Origin: Anaerofustis butyriciformans
GTDB taxonomy: Bacteria; Bacillota; Clostridia; Eubacteriales; Anaerofustaceae
Assembly: GCF_036289385.1 (NCBI RefSeq)
Contig: NZ_JAYFFH010000002.1
Coordinates: forward strand, 294,504-358,503
Direction of reading: 5' to 3'
Length of the DNA: 64,000 bases
Both the position numbers and the translations under genes were made by a program. Below, piece after piece: positions 43,282 through 52,818 of the stretch (positions are counted from its first letter, which is position 1; every line of letters begins with the position of its first letter). The notes under the pieces were generated by a model. That model was not told where the DNA came from. It saw only the letters and a list, made by a program, of their open reading frames with translations, and searched no databases.

Positions 43282-44184
43282 ATGGATAGATTAAAAGTAA
43301 ATTTTTTAGGTAAAGAATTTAGTAATCCTTTAGTTGCCGCAAGCGGAACTTTTGGTTTTGGACGAGAATACAGCGAGTTTTTTGATGTAAAAGAAATTGG
43401 CGGTATATGTTCAAAAGGTCTTACTTTAAATCCTCAACCCGGTAATACCGGAGTTAGAATTTGGGAAACTCCAAGCGGGGTAATAAACAGTATCGGACTT
43501 GAAAATCCCGGTGTTAAAAGTTTTATAGAAAACGAACTTGGATATATGAATTCTACCGGCAGCAGGGTTATAGTAAACTTTGGGGCTCACAGCAAGGAAG
43601 ATTTTCTTGATGGAATAGAGCTTTTAAATGAACAAGAACTTGATTTTATAGAGCTTAACATTTCATGTCCAAATGTTAAGGAAGGTGGAATGGCTTTTTG
43701 TATGCATTCAGCAAGTGCGTATGATATTACAAAGTCGGTAAAGGAAAAATCAAAACATCCTATTATCGTTAAATTATCGCCAAACGCACCAAGTGTTACA
43801 GATGTTGCAAAAGCAGTAGAAGACGGTGGTGCTGATGCTGTAAGCTTAACAAATACATTTCTTGCAATGGCTATTGATATAAATAAGAAAAAACCTGTAT
43901 TTGACAATGTATATGCAGGTTTGTCAGGAAGTGCAATAAAACCTATTGCTCTTAGAATGGTACATCAAGTTGCTAAGGAAATAAACATTCCTATATTGGC
44001 TTACGGAGGAGTAAGCAATTATAAAGATGCTCTTGAATTTGTAATGGCAGGAGCAACTTTGGTAGGAGTTGGAAGTGCAATTTTTGCAAATCCTATGGTA
44101 ATGCTTGAAATAAGAGATGATTTAGATAAATATTTAAAAAATAATAATATAAACAATATAAGTGAACTTATAGGTATAGTATAA
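43282..44184 (+). CDS. pyrD: Dihydroorotate dehydrogenase, type 1B catalytic subunit
   Basis: The start is ATG 43282, placed by pyrK's stop and GAGG 9 bp upstream. The protein has 300 residues. NPLVAASGTFGFGREYSEF, ELNISCPNVKEGGMAFC with the catalytic Cys, IVKLSPNAPSVTDVAKAVED and PILAYGGVSNYKDALEFVMA give the FMN-barrel motifs. It oxidises dihydroorotate and works with PyrK. Confidence 0.96.
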   Translation: MDRLKVNFLGKEFSNPLVAASGTFGFGREYSEFFDVKEIGGICSKGLTLNPQPGNTGVRIWETPSGVINSIGLENPGVKSFIENELGYMNSTGSRVIVNFGAHSKEDFLDGIELLNEQELDFIELNISCPNVKEGGMAFCMHSASAYDITKSVKEKSKHPIIVKLSPNAPSVTDVAKAVEDGGADAVSLTNTFLAMAIDINKKKPVFDNVYAGLSGSAIKPIALRMVHQVAKEINIPILAYGGVSNYKDALEFVMAGATLVGVGSAIFANPMVMLEIRDDLDKYLKNNNINNISELIGIV

Positions 44185-44197
44185 AGGAGAGTATGTA

Positions 44198-44785
44198 ATG
44201 AGTGAACAAAGAGTAAAAGAAATTTTAAAAGAAACTGAAGCATTTTTAGAAGGTCATTTTCTACTTTCATCAGGAAGACATTCAAATCAATATGTACAAT
44301 GTGCAAAACTTTTAAGATTTCCTGATAAAGCAGCAGAAGTATTAAAAGATGTTGCTGAACAAGTAAAAGATTTAGGTATTACAAAAATATGCGGACCTGC
44401 AATGGGCGGTGTTATAGTTTCTTACGAACTTGGAAGACAACTTGGAATAGAAAGTATCTTTACAGAAAGAAAAGACGGTAACATGGAACTTAGAAGAGGG
44501 TTCACTGTAGGAAAAGGCGATAAAGTCTTAATAAGTGAAGATGTTATTACAACAGGTAAAAGTACACTTGAAACAGTAAAAGTTTTAGAAGATATGGGAG
44601 CTGAAGTTGTTGGGGTATGTTCAATAGTAAATAGAACAAGTGATGATCTTAATTTCCCACTTCCTATTTATTCTGCAATAAGACTTAACATTGTTTCTTA
44701 TGATAGTGAAGAATGTCCACTTTGCAAAGAAGGAAAAATTGAACTTGTAAAACCGGGCAGCAGAGATTTTAAAAAAACTAAATAA
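44198..44785 (+). CDS. pyrE: Orotate phosphoribosyltransferase
   Basis: The protein has 195 residues. HFLLSSGRHSNQYVQCAKLL, ICGPAMGGVIVSYELGRQLG, and the PRPP loop LISEDVITTGKSTLETVK. A CPLC pair near the C-terminus (SEECPLCKEG) is typical of the longer OPRTases. It makes OMP. RBS AAGGAGAG. Confidence 0.96.
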   Translation: MSEQRVKEILKETEAFLEGHFLLSSGRHSNQYVQCAKLLRFPDKAAEVLKDVAEQVKDLGITKICGPAMGGVIVSYELGRQLGIESIFTERKDGNMELRRGFTVGKGDKVLISEDVITTGKSTLETVKVLEDMGAEVVGVCSIVNRTSDDLNFPLPIYSAIRLNIVSYDSEECPLCKEGKIELVKPGSRDFKKTK

Positions 44786-44797
44786 AGAGGTTAGAAG

Positions 44798-45856
44798 ATG
44801 AAAGGATACTTACAACTTGAAAATGGAATGACTTTTGAAGGTGAACTTTTCGGTAAGATAGAAGAAAAAGTAATAGGTGAAGTTGTATTTAACACATCTA
44901 TGACAGGTTATCAAGAAATCCTTACAGATCCTTCATATTATGGTCAAATAGTAACAATGACATATCCTTTAATCGGTAATTATGGGGTTAATTTTGATTA
45001 TGAACAATCTGCTTGTTGTAAGGCAAGAGGATTTATTGTAAAGGAAGTAAGCAATAAACCAAACAATTTCAATAATGAAATGACTCTTCCCGATTATTTG
45101 GAAAGTGAAGATATAACAGCAATAAGTGGTGTAGATACAAGAATGCTTACAAAAGTACTTAGAAATGAAGGTGTTATGAGAGGTATGATTACAACTCATA
45201 TGATGCCAAAAACAAAACTTATTGAAATACTTGATGAATTTGATAATTCAAAAAGTGTATTCAGTGTTTCAACTTCTGCTCCTTTTGAAGTTGAAGGTGA
45301 TAAGGATGGAAAACATATTGTTGCAATAGATTATGGTATAAAAGCAAATATTATCAATATGTTTAAACAAAGAGGTGTAAATTTAACTGTAGTTCCTTTT
45401 GATACAAAGGCGGAAGATATATTAAAAATGAATCCTGATGCCGTATTTTTATCAAACGGACCTGGAGACCCTGCTGATTTACCTGAATGTGTTGAAGAAA
45501 TTAAAAAATTAATAGGAAAACTTCCTATAATAGGAATTTGTCTTGGACATCAGTTAGCATCTCTTGCTCTTGGAGGAAAGACTTCAAAACTTAAATTTGG
45601 TCACAGAGGTGGAAACCATCCTGTAAAAAATTTAGATAATGAAAAAGTATTTATGACAAGTCAAAACCATGGTTATGTAGTAGATGAATTACCTGAAGGT
45701 GTAGAAGTTACTTATAGAAATATAAATGACGGAAGTATAGAAGGAATGAGATGTAAGGATAAGAAAATATATACAATTCAATTCCATCCTGAAGCTTGTC
45801 CTGGTCCTTATGAAGGCGTTCATATTTTTGACGAATTTTTAAAGGTAATAGAATAG
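44798..45856 (+). CDS. carA: Carbamoyl-phosphate synthase small subunit
   Basis: The protein has 352 residues. N-terminal CPSase domain (FNTSMTGYQEILTDPSYYGQ) and class I glutamine amidotransferase domain with catalytic Cys in IIGICLGHQLASLALGG and His in TIQFHPEACPGP. It releases ammonia from glutamine for CarB. Its place at the end of a pyr cluster suggests the pyrimidine-dedicated copy. Confidence 0.96.
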   Translation: MKGYLQLENGMTFEGELFGKIEEKVIGEVVFNTSMTGYQEILTDPSYYGQIVTMTYPLIGNYGVNFDYEQSACCKARGFIVKEVSNKPNNFNNEMTLPDYLESEDITAISGVDTRMLTKVLRNEGVMRGMITTHMMPKTKLIEILDEFDNSKSVFSVSTSAPFEVEGDKDGKHIVAIDYGIKANIINMFKQRGVNLTVVPFDTKAEDILKMNPDAVFLSNGPGDPADLPECVEEIKKLIGKLPIIGICLGHQLASLALGGKTSKLKFGHRGGNHPVKNLDNEKVFMTSQNHGYVVDELPEGVEVTYRNINDGSIEGMRCKDKKIYTIQFHPEACPGPYEGVHIFDEFLKVIE

Positions 45857-45869
45857 GAGGAATGTACAA

Positions 45870-48800
45870 ATGCCAAAAAAAGATGATATAAAGAAAGTAT
45901 TGGTTATAGGTTCTGGTCCTATTATTATCGGTCAAGCTGCAGAATTTGACTATTCAGGAACACAGGCCTGTGAAGCATTAAAAGAAGAAGGTGTTGAAGT
46001 TGTACTTGTAAACTCTAACCCTGCAACAATAATGACAGATAAACAAACTGCTGATAAAGTATATATTGAACCTTTGAATGTAGAATCTTTGGAAAAAATT
46101 ATTGCGAAAGAAAGACCGGATTCAATCATTGGAGGTATGGGTGGTCAAACTGCTCTTAATATGACAATGGAGCTTCACAATAAAGGTATTCTTGATAAAT
46201 ACGGAGTAAAAGTAATAGGTACAAGTATTGAGGGAATTATCAAAGGCGAAGATAGGGATGAGTTCAGAAAGTTAATGAAAGAAATTGGACAACCTATAAT
46301 TGAAAGTAGAATCGTAAATACTTTGGAAGATGCGAAAAAAGCAGCTTTAGAAATAGGTTATCCGGTTGTTGTAAGACCTGCTTATACACTTGGCGGTACA
46401 GGCGGCGGTATCGTTAATAATGAAGAAGAGCTTTTAAAAATTGCAGAAAGCGGTCTTGCTTTATCAATGACTACTCAGGTTTTAATTGAAAAGAGTATTA
46501 AAAACTGGAAAGAAATTGAATACGAAGTAATGAGAGACGCAAAAGGTACTTGTATTACAATTTGTAATATGGAAAATATCGACCCTGTAGGTATCCATAC
46601 AGGAGACAGTATTGTTGTTGCTCCAAGTCAAACCCTTTCAGATAAAGAATATCAAATGCTAAGAACAGCATCTATAGATATAATTAATGCAGTAGGTATT
46701 GAAGGTGGATGTAACGTACAAATTGCCCTTCATCCAGACAGTATGGAATATGCAATTATTGAAATTAACCCAAGAGTTTCTCGTTCTTCAGCTCTTGCAT
46801 CAAAAGCTGCAGGTTATCCTATTGCTAAAGTTTCAGCTAAAATTGCTCTAGGATATTATCTTGATGAAATTAAAAATGCAGTTACAAAAGAAACTTATGC
46901 ATGTTTTGAACCTGCTCTTGACTATGTTGTAGTAAAAATTCCTAAATGGCCTTTTGATAAGTTTTTAAATGCAAAAAGAGATTTAGGTACAAAAATGATG
47001 GCTACAGGAGAAGTAATGGCTATAGGTAGAACTTTTGAAGAAGCATTCTTAAAAGCTATACGTTCTCTTGAAATTAAGAAACATACTTTAGTACACGATA
47101 AAGTAAATGATATTCCTATAAAAGAACTTAGACATAGAGTATTTAAAGCTGATGATGAAAGGATTTTTGTTCTTGCTCAAATGCTTAGAATGAAATATTC
47201 TGTAACACAAGTAAGTAAAATAACAGGTATTGATTTATTCTTTGTAAATAAAATCAATGAAATTGTAAAAAGAGAAGAACATTTAAAAACATTAACATTA
47301 GAAACTTTAACAAGAGAAGAACTTCTTGACTTAAAGAAAAAAGGCTTCTCAGATAAAGGTATAAGTTTCTTAATGGGTGTTAGAGAAAAAGATATTTATG
47401 AAATGAGACAAATGTGGAATATTAATCCTGTATATAAAATGGTTGATACATGTGCAGGAGAATTTGAAGCAAATACTCCATATTATTACTCAACATATGA
47501 TACGGAAGATGAAGTAGTAGTAACAGATAAAAAGAAAGTTATGGTTATCGGTTCAGGTCCAATTAGAATCGGTCAAGGTATCGAATTTGACTACAGCTCA
47601 GTACATTGTGTATATGCCTTAAAACAACTTGGAATAGAAACAATAGTTGTAAACAACAACCCTGAAACTGTAAGTACAGACTTCGACATTTCAGATAAAC
47701 TTTATTTTGAACCATTAACAGATGAAGATGTGCTTAACATTTACAATAAAGAAAAACCTGACGGAGTAATTTTACAATTCGGTGGACAAACAGCAATTAA
47801 ACTTGCAGAAATGTGCGTAAGAGAAAATATTCCAATTCTTGGAACTTCTCCGGATAGTATCGACAGAGCAGAAGATAGAGAAAGATTTGAAGAAATGCTT
47901 ACAAAACTTGGTGTAAAACAACCAACAGGTAAAGGTGTATTTACAGTTGAAGAAGGTATCGAAACTGCAAATAAAATTGAATATCCTGTACTTGTAAGAC
48001 CTTCATATGTTCTTGGTGGTAGAGGTATGATGATTTGCCACGACGAAGAAAGTCTTGTTAAATATCTAACAAACGCAATCAAAGAAGACCCTAAAAATCC
48101 TGTTCTTATTGATAAATATTTATATGGTCTTGAACTTGAAGTTGATGCAGTATGCGATGGTGAAGATGTTTTCGTTCCTGGTATCATGGAACATCTTGAC
48201 AGAGCAGGGGTTCACTCAGGAGACAGCGTAACAATTTATCCAACAATTCATGTAAGTGATAAAATAAAAGAAACATTATATGACTATACAAGAAAAATTG
48301 CTCTTGAACTTGATGTAAGAGGTATGATAAATATCCAATTTATCGTATTCAAAGACGAACTTTATGTAATCGAAGTTAACCCTCGTTCAAGTAGAACAGT
48401 ACCATATATTACAAAGATTACAAACGTTCCTATTCTTGAAATGGCAGTAAGATCTATGTTTGGTCCTTGCATTAAAGAAATGGGATATGGAAGTTATGTA
48501 TATAAAGACAGTGAAAATTATGGAATTAAAGTACCTGTATTCTCAACAGAAAAACTTCCAAACGTTGAAGTAAGCCTTGGACCAGAAATGCGTTCAACAG
48601 GTGAAGTACTTGGTGTAAGTAAAAATTACCTTGAAGCATTATACAAAGGTTTCCTTGCAGCAGGATTTGATTTAAGCAGAAGAAAAAGAAAACTTCTTAT
48701 TTCTTTAAATGATGAAAGTAAAGAAGAACTTATTGAATCTCTTAAAAAGATGTCTGATATTGGATATGAATTCTTTGCAACAGGAAATACAAAGAAATAC

Positions 48801-49094
48801 ATGGAAGAACATGGTGTAGAAAATGTTACTGAAGTGTATAAGATTGGTTACGAAGGAGAACATAAAGAACTTGGTATTCTTGATGTAATTAAAAATCATA
48901 AAATTGATTTAATAATCAATACTCCTCAAAGCTCATCAGATTCAGAAACAGACGGATTTAAGATAAGAAGATGTGCTGTTGAATGTGGAGTAAGCATAGT
49001 TACTTCAATAGACAGTGCAATTGCTTTAGCAACATTATTCTGTGAAGATTTAGACTATGATAAATTTGATATTACAGATGTAGCAAATTATTAA
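45870..49094 (+). CDS. carB: Carbamoyl-phosphate synthase large subunit
   Basis: The protein has 1074 residues, full length. Two ATP-grasp halves begin IGSGPIIIGQAAEFDYSGTQ and IGSGPIRIGQGIEFDYSSVH. EINPRVSRSSALASKA and EVNPRSSRTVPYIT are the metal-binding motifs. The last about 150 residues are the MGS-like allosteric domain (IINTPQSSSDSETDGF). RBS AGGAGG. Last gene of the operon, followed by a terminator. Confidence 0.97.
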   Translation: MPKKDDIKKVLVIGSGPIIIGQAAEFDYSGTQACEALKEEGVEVVLVNSNPATIMTDKQTADKVYIEPLNVESLEKIIAKERPDSIIGGMGGQTALNMTMELHNKGILDKYGVKVIGTSIEGIIKGEDRDEFRKLMKEIGQPIIESRIVNTLEDAKKAALEIGYPVVVRPAYTLGGTGGGIVNNEEELLKIAESGLALSMTTQVLIEKSIKNWKEIEYEVMRDAKGTCITICNMENIDPVGIHTGDSIVVAPSQTLSDKEYQMLRTASIDIINAVGIEGGCNVQIALHPDSMEYAIIEINPRVSRSSALASKAAGYPIAKVSAKIALGYYLDEIKNAVTKETYACFEPALDYVVVKIPKWPFDKFLNAKRDLGTKMMATGEVMAIGRTFEEAFLKAIRSLEIKKHTLVHDKVNDIPIKELRHRVFKADDERIFVLAQMLRMKYSVTQVSKITGIDLFFVNKINEIVKREEHLKTLTLETLTREELLDLKKKGFSDKGISFLMGVREKDIYEMRQMWNINPVYKMVDTCAGEFEANTPYYYSTYDTEDEVVVTDKKKVMVIGSGPIRIGQGIEFDYSSVHCVYALKQLGIETIVVNNNPETVSTDFDISDKLYFEPLTDEDVLNIYNKEKPDGVILQFGGQTAIKLAEMCVRENIPILGTSPDSIDRAEDRERFEEMLTKLGVKQPTGKGVFTVEEGIETANKIEYPVLVRPSYVLGGRGMMICHDEESLVKYLTNAIKEDPKNPVLIDKYLYGLELEVDAVCDGEDVFVPGIMEHLDRAGVHSGDSVTIYPTIHVSDKIKETLYDYTRKIALELDVRGMINIQFIVFKDELYVIEVNPRSSRTVPYITKITNVPILEMAVRSMFGPCIKEMGYGSYVYKDSENYGIKVPVFSTEKLPNVEVSLGPEMRSTGEVLGVSKNYLEALYKGFLAAGFDLSRRKRKLLISLNDESKEELIESLKKMSDIGYEFFATGNTKKYMEEHGVENVTEVYKIGYEGEHKELGILDVIKNHKIDLIINTPQSSSDSETDGFKIRRCAVECGVSIVTSIDSAIALATLFCEDLDYDKFDITDVANY

Positions 49095-49101
49095 TAAAAA
49101 T

Positions 49102-49128
49102 AAAAAGACAGCTTAGGCTGTCTTTTTA
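49102..49128. terminator. Bidirectional terminator, carB and queH
   Basis: AAAAAGACAGC-TTAG-GCTGTCTTTTT. The right T-run touches the queH stop codon at 49126. Confidence 0.88.
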
Positions 49129-49704
49129 CTTATTTTCTTGTGATTCCTTTTGTTTATTAATAAGTTCTCTTCTTCTCTTTTTAGAAAATCTTTCTTCTTC
49201 GCTAAAAATACATCCACAGTAGTTTTGTCTGTATAAACCGAGGCTTATGGCTTTTTCTTGCCCTTCATTAAAATATGGTCTAAAATCTCTATATAGAAAT
49301 TCAACATTATATTTTTTTGCTGCAGCTTTTGCAATAGAGCAAATTAAATTATGGTCTTGAAAAGGACTAATTAAAAGAGTTGTAGAAAATGCGTCAAATC
49401 CGTTTTCTTTTGCGTATCTTGCTGTTTCAAAAAGACGCATATTATAGCATACACCACATCTGTTATCAAAATTAGGGTAAATATTATCAATAAACTCTCT
49501 AAGTCCATATTCGTTTTCTATAATAAGTTTTATATTAATGCTTTCAGTGTAATCAATAAGTGTTTTTTTTCTTTTTTTATATTCATTAAAAGGATGAATA
49601 TTTGGATTATACCAAAAACAAGTTGGTTCTATATTTTCTTTTCTAAGTGTATCAATGCACATTATTGAGCATGGGGCACAACATGAATGTAATAATACTT
49701 TCAA
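49126..49704 (-). CDS. queH: Epoxyqueuosine reductase QueH
   Basis: The protein has 192 residues. LLHSCCAPCS, DNRCGVCYNMRLFETA and LYRQNYCGCIFSEEER supply the conserved cysteines of the QueH (DUF208) family, which binds a 4Fe-4S cluster. It performs the last step of queuosine synthesis and replaces QueG in many anaerobes. No other que gene is near. Confidence 0.92.
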   Translation of the reverse strand: MKVLLHSCCAPCSIMCIDTLRKENIEPTCFWYNPNIHPFNEYKKRKKTLIDYTESINIKLIIENEYGLREFIDNIYPNFDNRCGVCYNMRLFETARYAKENGFDAFSTTLLISPFQDHNLICSIAKAAAKKYNVEFLYRDFRPYFNEGQEKAISLGLYRQNYCGCIFSEEERFSKKRRRELINKQKESQENK

Positions 49705-49781
49705 AATAAATCTCCTTTATGTATAATAATATATTATAAAAATAAAATAAATTAATTGCAACAAGATAGGAGAATAATAAT

Positions 49782-50111
49782 ATGGAAAATGTAATAGCTT
49801 TAGGGATTGTTTTAATTGTAGTTTTAATATTTGTTATAATTGGAATTTCAATGATTAATACAAAAGATAAACCTATACAGTATTTATCAAATACAAAAAA
49901 ACTACCAAATGTAAAAAATATAAGAGGATATAATAAGGCTATTGGTAAAATATTTATTATTTTTGCTTTGCTTCTTTTACCTATTTTATCACCTATAGTT
50001 TTATTTTCTCAAAATTCAAAGTATTCGTTTTTATCAATTTTATTAATGCCCTTTTGGGTGATAGGACTTATTATTTCTTGTGTATTTACGGAAGGGAAAT
50101 ATAAAAAATAA
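49782..50111 (+). CDS. Small membrane protein, DUF3784-like
   Basis: The protein has 109 residues and three predicted transmembrane helices (about 5-24, 54-75, 83-102). The first loop is polar (INTKDKPIQYLSNTKKLPNV) and YNKAIGKIFIIFALLLL follows. The pattern resembles DUF3784, a family without function, but the match is loose. RBS ATAGGAGA; monocistronic with a terminator. Confidence 0.6.
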   Translation: MENVIALGIVLIVVLIFVIIGISMINTKDKPIQYLSNTKKLPNVKNIRGYNKAIGKIFIIFALLLLPILSPIVLFSQNSKYSFLSILLMPFWVIGLIISCVFTEGKYKK

Positions 50112-50150
50112 ATTAGATATTATAATAGATTTTATGTGTATTAATGTTAT

Positions 50151-50187
50151 AAAAAAAGAAACATCTAATATTTAGATGTTTCTTTTT
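50151..50187. terminator. Bidirectional terminator
   Basis: AAAAAGAAACATCTA and its complement around ATAT, flanked by A and T runs. It serves the small membrane protein gene (plus) and the EF-G-like gene (minus). Confidence 0.85.
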
Positions 50188-50197
50188 ATTTTAAATA

Positions 50198-52285
50198 TTA
50201 TTTTTTAGCTTCTTTTCTTGCATTCGCTTCTTCAATTATTTTAGCGCTTGCCATTTGAGGAACTTCATCATATCTTTCATATTCCATTGTGAAAGACCCT
50301 CTTGCTTGAGTCATTGAGCGAAGTTCTGTTGCGTACTTAAACATTTCTCCTAAAGGAACTTCAGCAGTAATCATTGTTTTGCCATTTCCTACAGGATCCA
50401 TTCCAAGAACTCTACCTCTCTTCTTATTTAAGTCTCCCATTACATCTCCTGTGTTATCATCAGGAATTGTAATTTCAACTTTATAAATAGGTTCAAGAAG
50501 TACAGGATCAGCAGATGCCATACCTTGTTTATAAGCTATGCTTGCAGCCATTTTAAAGCTCATTTCGTCTGAATCTACAGGATGGAATTTTCCGTCAAAC
50601 AATGTAGCTTTAAGACCAACAACAGGATATCCTGCTAGAACACCATGTTCTATACATTCTCTTAATCCTTTTTCTACAGCAGGAATGAAGTTTCTTGGAA
50701 CTGCACCGCCTACGACAGCATCTACAAATACTAAATCATCTTCAAGATTATATGTAGGTTCAAAATCAATGTTTACAACACCAAATTGACCTCTACCACC
50801 TGATTGTTTTTTATGTTTACCTTCAGCAGTTGCTTTTTTCTTTATTGTTTCTCTGTAAGGTATAATAGGTGGAGTTAATACAACTTCTATGCCAAATTTA
50901 TTTTTAAGTTTTTCTTTAACAACTTCAAGATGTGTTTCTCCCATACCGTAAAGTACGTTTTGGTGTGTTTCATCATCTCTTTTAACAACAATTGTTGGGT
51001 CTTCTTCTCTTAGTTTATTAAGACCTGTTGAAAGTTTATCTTCATCTCCTCTTGATTTAGGTTCAATACCTGTAAAGATAATAGATTGAGGGAAGTTAAT
51101 TGGGTTAAACTTAATATGGTCTTTAGGATCGCATAGAGTATCTGATGTTTTAGTATATGCAAGTTTTGCAAGTGCACCGATATCTCCAGGATGCATTTCC
51201 ATAACTTCTTCTTGCTTTTTACCTATTAATGTATATACTTTTGCGATTTTTTCTTTTTTATCTTGTGTTGTGTTATTTAATTCCATACCAGGTTTTAAAA
51301 TACCACTTTTAACTTTGAATAAAGAAAGTTTTCCAACAAATGGGTCAGCAATTGTTTTAAATACGAAAGCACTAAGTGGAGCATCATCTTCGTAATGTCT
51401 TTGTGCTTCTTTACCATCTTGGTCAACTTTTGCAGCTTTTGCTTCTATTGGTGTTGGGAAGTTATATACAATTGCATCTAAGAATTTATCGATAGCTATA
51501 TCATTTAAAGCACTTACGCAAAATACTGGTATAAGTTCCTCGTTTGCTATTGCTGTTTTAACACCTGAATGTAATTCTGCCTCTGTTAACGTTCCGTCTT
51601 CATCTTCAAAATATTTTTCCATTAATTCTTCATCTGTTGTTGCAGCAATTTCAAAAATAATGTCTTTATATTTTGTTGATTTTTCAATTGTAGAGTCAGG
51701 TACATCCGTAATTGTCATTTTGCCTTTTTCGTATGTATAAGCCTTATTATCAAAAATATCAGCTACGCTGTTAAAACCAACTCCTTCGTTGATAGGGATT
51801 TGGAATGGAACAATCTTAGGTCCTGTAAGGGCTCTTAATTCTTCCATAACTTTATGTGTATCTACATTTTCTCTGTCTAGTTTATTGATTACAAAGGCAA
51901 TTGGTATTCCTCTTTCAACAGCCATTTCATAGGCTTTTTCTGTTCCTACTTGAACTCCGCTTACAGCGTCAACTACTATTACTGCAGTATCAGCAACTCT
52001 TAGAGCTGAGCATTGTTCTCCTATGTAATCAAAATATCCCGGAATATCTAGAACATTAATTTTAACGCCACCGTGTTCTATAGGGATAAGTGATGTAGAT
52101 ATGGAACTATGTTTACTTTGTTCGCACGAATCATAATCTGAAATTGTTGTTCCATCTTCTGTTTTTCCAAGTCTTTCTATTAGACCTGCTTTAAGAGCCA
52201 TAGCCTCTGCAAGCAAGGTCTTACCTGAGCCTCCATGGCCAAGTAGTGCAATGTTTCTTATGTCCTTGGTTTTATACGTTTTCAT
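50198..52285 (-). CDS. EF-G-like translational GTPase (EF-G paralogue)
   Basis: The protein has 695 residues with all five EF-G domains. The P-loop is GHGGSGKT and G3 is DIPGYFDY, unlike the GHIDAGKTT and DTPGHVDF of canonical EF-G; NKLD (G4) is intact. The C-terminal domains are conserved (GRGQFGVVNIDFEP, GAVPRNFIPAVEKGLREC, LNKKRGRVLGMDP). This is the divergent EF-G-like group, not the str-operon fusA; its role is unclear. RBS AAAGGAGA. A large terminator-like hairpin precedes it. Confidence 0.9.
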   Translation of the reverse strand: MKTYKTKDIRNIALLGHGGSGKTLLAEAMALKAGLIERLGKTEDGTTISDYDSCEQSKHSSISTSLIPIEHGGVKINVLDIPGYFDYIGEQCSALRVADTAVIVVDAVSGVQVGTEKAYEMAVERGIPIAFVINKLDRENVDTHKVMEELRALTGPKIVPFQIPINEGVGFNSVADIFDNKAYTYEKGKMTITDVPDSTIEKSTKYKDIIFEIAATTDEELMEKYFEDEDGTLTEAELHSGVKTAIANEELIPVFCVSALNDIAIDKFLDAIVYNFPTPIEAKAAKVDQDGKEAQRHYEDDAPLSAFVFKTIADPFVGKLSLFKVKSGILKPGMELNNTTQDKKEKIAKVYTLIGKKQEEVMEMHPGDIGALAKLAYTKTSDTLCDPKDHIKFNPINFPQSIIFTGIEPKSRGDEDKLSTGLNKLREEDPTIVVKRDDETHQNVLYGMGETHLEVVKEKLKNKFGIEVVLTPPIIPYRETIKKKATAEGKHKKQSGGRGQFGVVNIDFEPTYNLEDDLVFVDAVVGGAVPRNFIPAVEKGLRECIEHGVLAGYPVVGLKATLFDGKFHPVDSDEMSFKMAASIAYKQGMASADPVLLEPIYKVEITIPDDNTGDVMGDLNKKRGRVLGMDPVGNGKTMITAEVPLGEMFKYATELRSMTQARGSFTMEYERYDEVPQMASAKIIEEANARKEAKK

Positions 52286-52325
52286 TTGTCTTTCTCCTTT
52301 TGCTTTTATTTTTGATGATAATATT

Positions 52326-52370
52326 CAAAAAGGCCGCAGCAATCTCACGAGATTATTTAGCTACAACCTT
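52326..52370 (-). terminator. Large terminator-like hairpin upstream of the EF-G paralogue
   Basis: On the minus strand the arm at 52360-52370 (AAGGTTGTAGC) pairs over 11 bp, including G-U pairs, with GCTGCGGCCTT (52330-52340). An inner stem AATCTC-GT-GAGATT sits between them, and TTTTT follows. It ends the YtxH/DUF948 unit 12 bp after its stop, or acts as an attenuator for the next gene 45 bp on. Confidence 0.75.
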
Positions 52371-52382
52371 ATGTCAACGATA

Positions 52383-52802
52383 TTATTTACTTTTTCTTTT
52401 TTTTCTTTTTTTCATGTGGAAAAAATCCTTAACAACCATTACAGCAAACATTACGTTTTTTGCGGTGGAATAATATTGTTTTATTTTCATCGTACTATGC
52501 ATTATTCCATTTGGATCATCAAGCGGTGTTTTAAGTGCTGTTTCAATTCCTTTTACAGAGTTATTTACTTTGTTTGTCAGCTCCTTTGCATCGCTTGTTA
52601 TTCCCTCAACATTTTCAATTATTGAATTAATTTTGTTTGTATTTGCACTGGTAACTGTTTGCACGTCTCTTAGTACATCGTTAAGTTTAGTCATTGTTTT
52701 TGATAGTTTGCTAACGGTTACAATTAAATATAAAATTAATACGACCAAAACAACGCACACAATTATTAAGGCTATATCTAAGGGACTAAGGTTTATAATC
52801 AT
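52383..52802 (-). CDS. DUF948-like membrane protein (YtxG-type)
   Basis: The protein has 139 residues: one N-terminal transmembrane helix (about 9-31), then a long heptad-rich region (VSKLSKTMTKLNDVLRDVQT and on to about 90), and a very basic C-terminus (HMKKRKKRKSK). This matches the DUF948 family, usually encoded beside YtxH, as here. No known function. It follows the YtxH-like gene by 16 bp. Confidence 0.75.
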   Translation of the reverse strand: MIINLSPLDIALIIVCVVLVVLILYLIVTVSKLSKTMTKLNDVLRDVQTVTSANTNKINSIIENVEGITSDAKELTNKVNNSVKGIETALKTPLDDPNGIMHSTMKIKQYYSTAKNVMFAVMVVKDFFHMKKRKKRKSK

Positions 52803-52818
52803 TTAATTTTATTCTCCA

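Noticed and set aside
47741..48187. 148-codon open frame on the minus strand
   Set aside because: Antisense to conserved carB sequence; Ser/Pro-rich product with no family resemblance.
52372..52377. TTGACA on the minus strand as a -35 for the EF-G-like gene
   Set aside because: No -10 at 16-19 bp; that position falls inside the hairpin stem (AATCTC).
52246..52625. Overlapping plus-strand frames of 75 and 124 codons
   Set aside because: Antisense to the EF-G-like start, the hairpin and the DUF948 gene; composition is a mirror of coding DNA.
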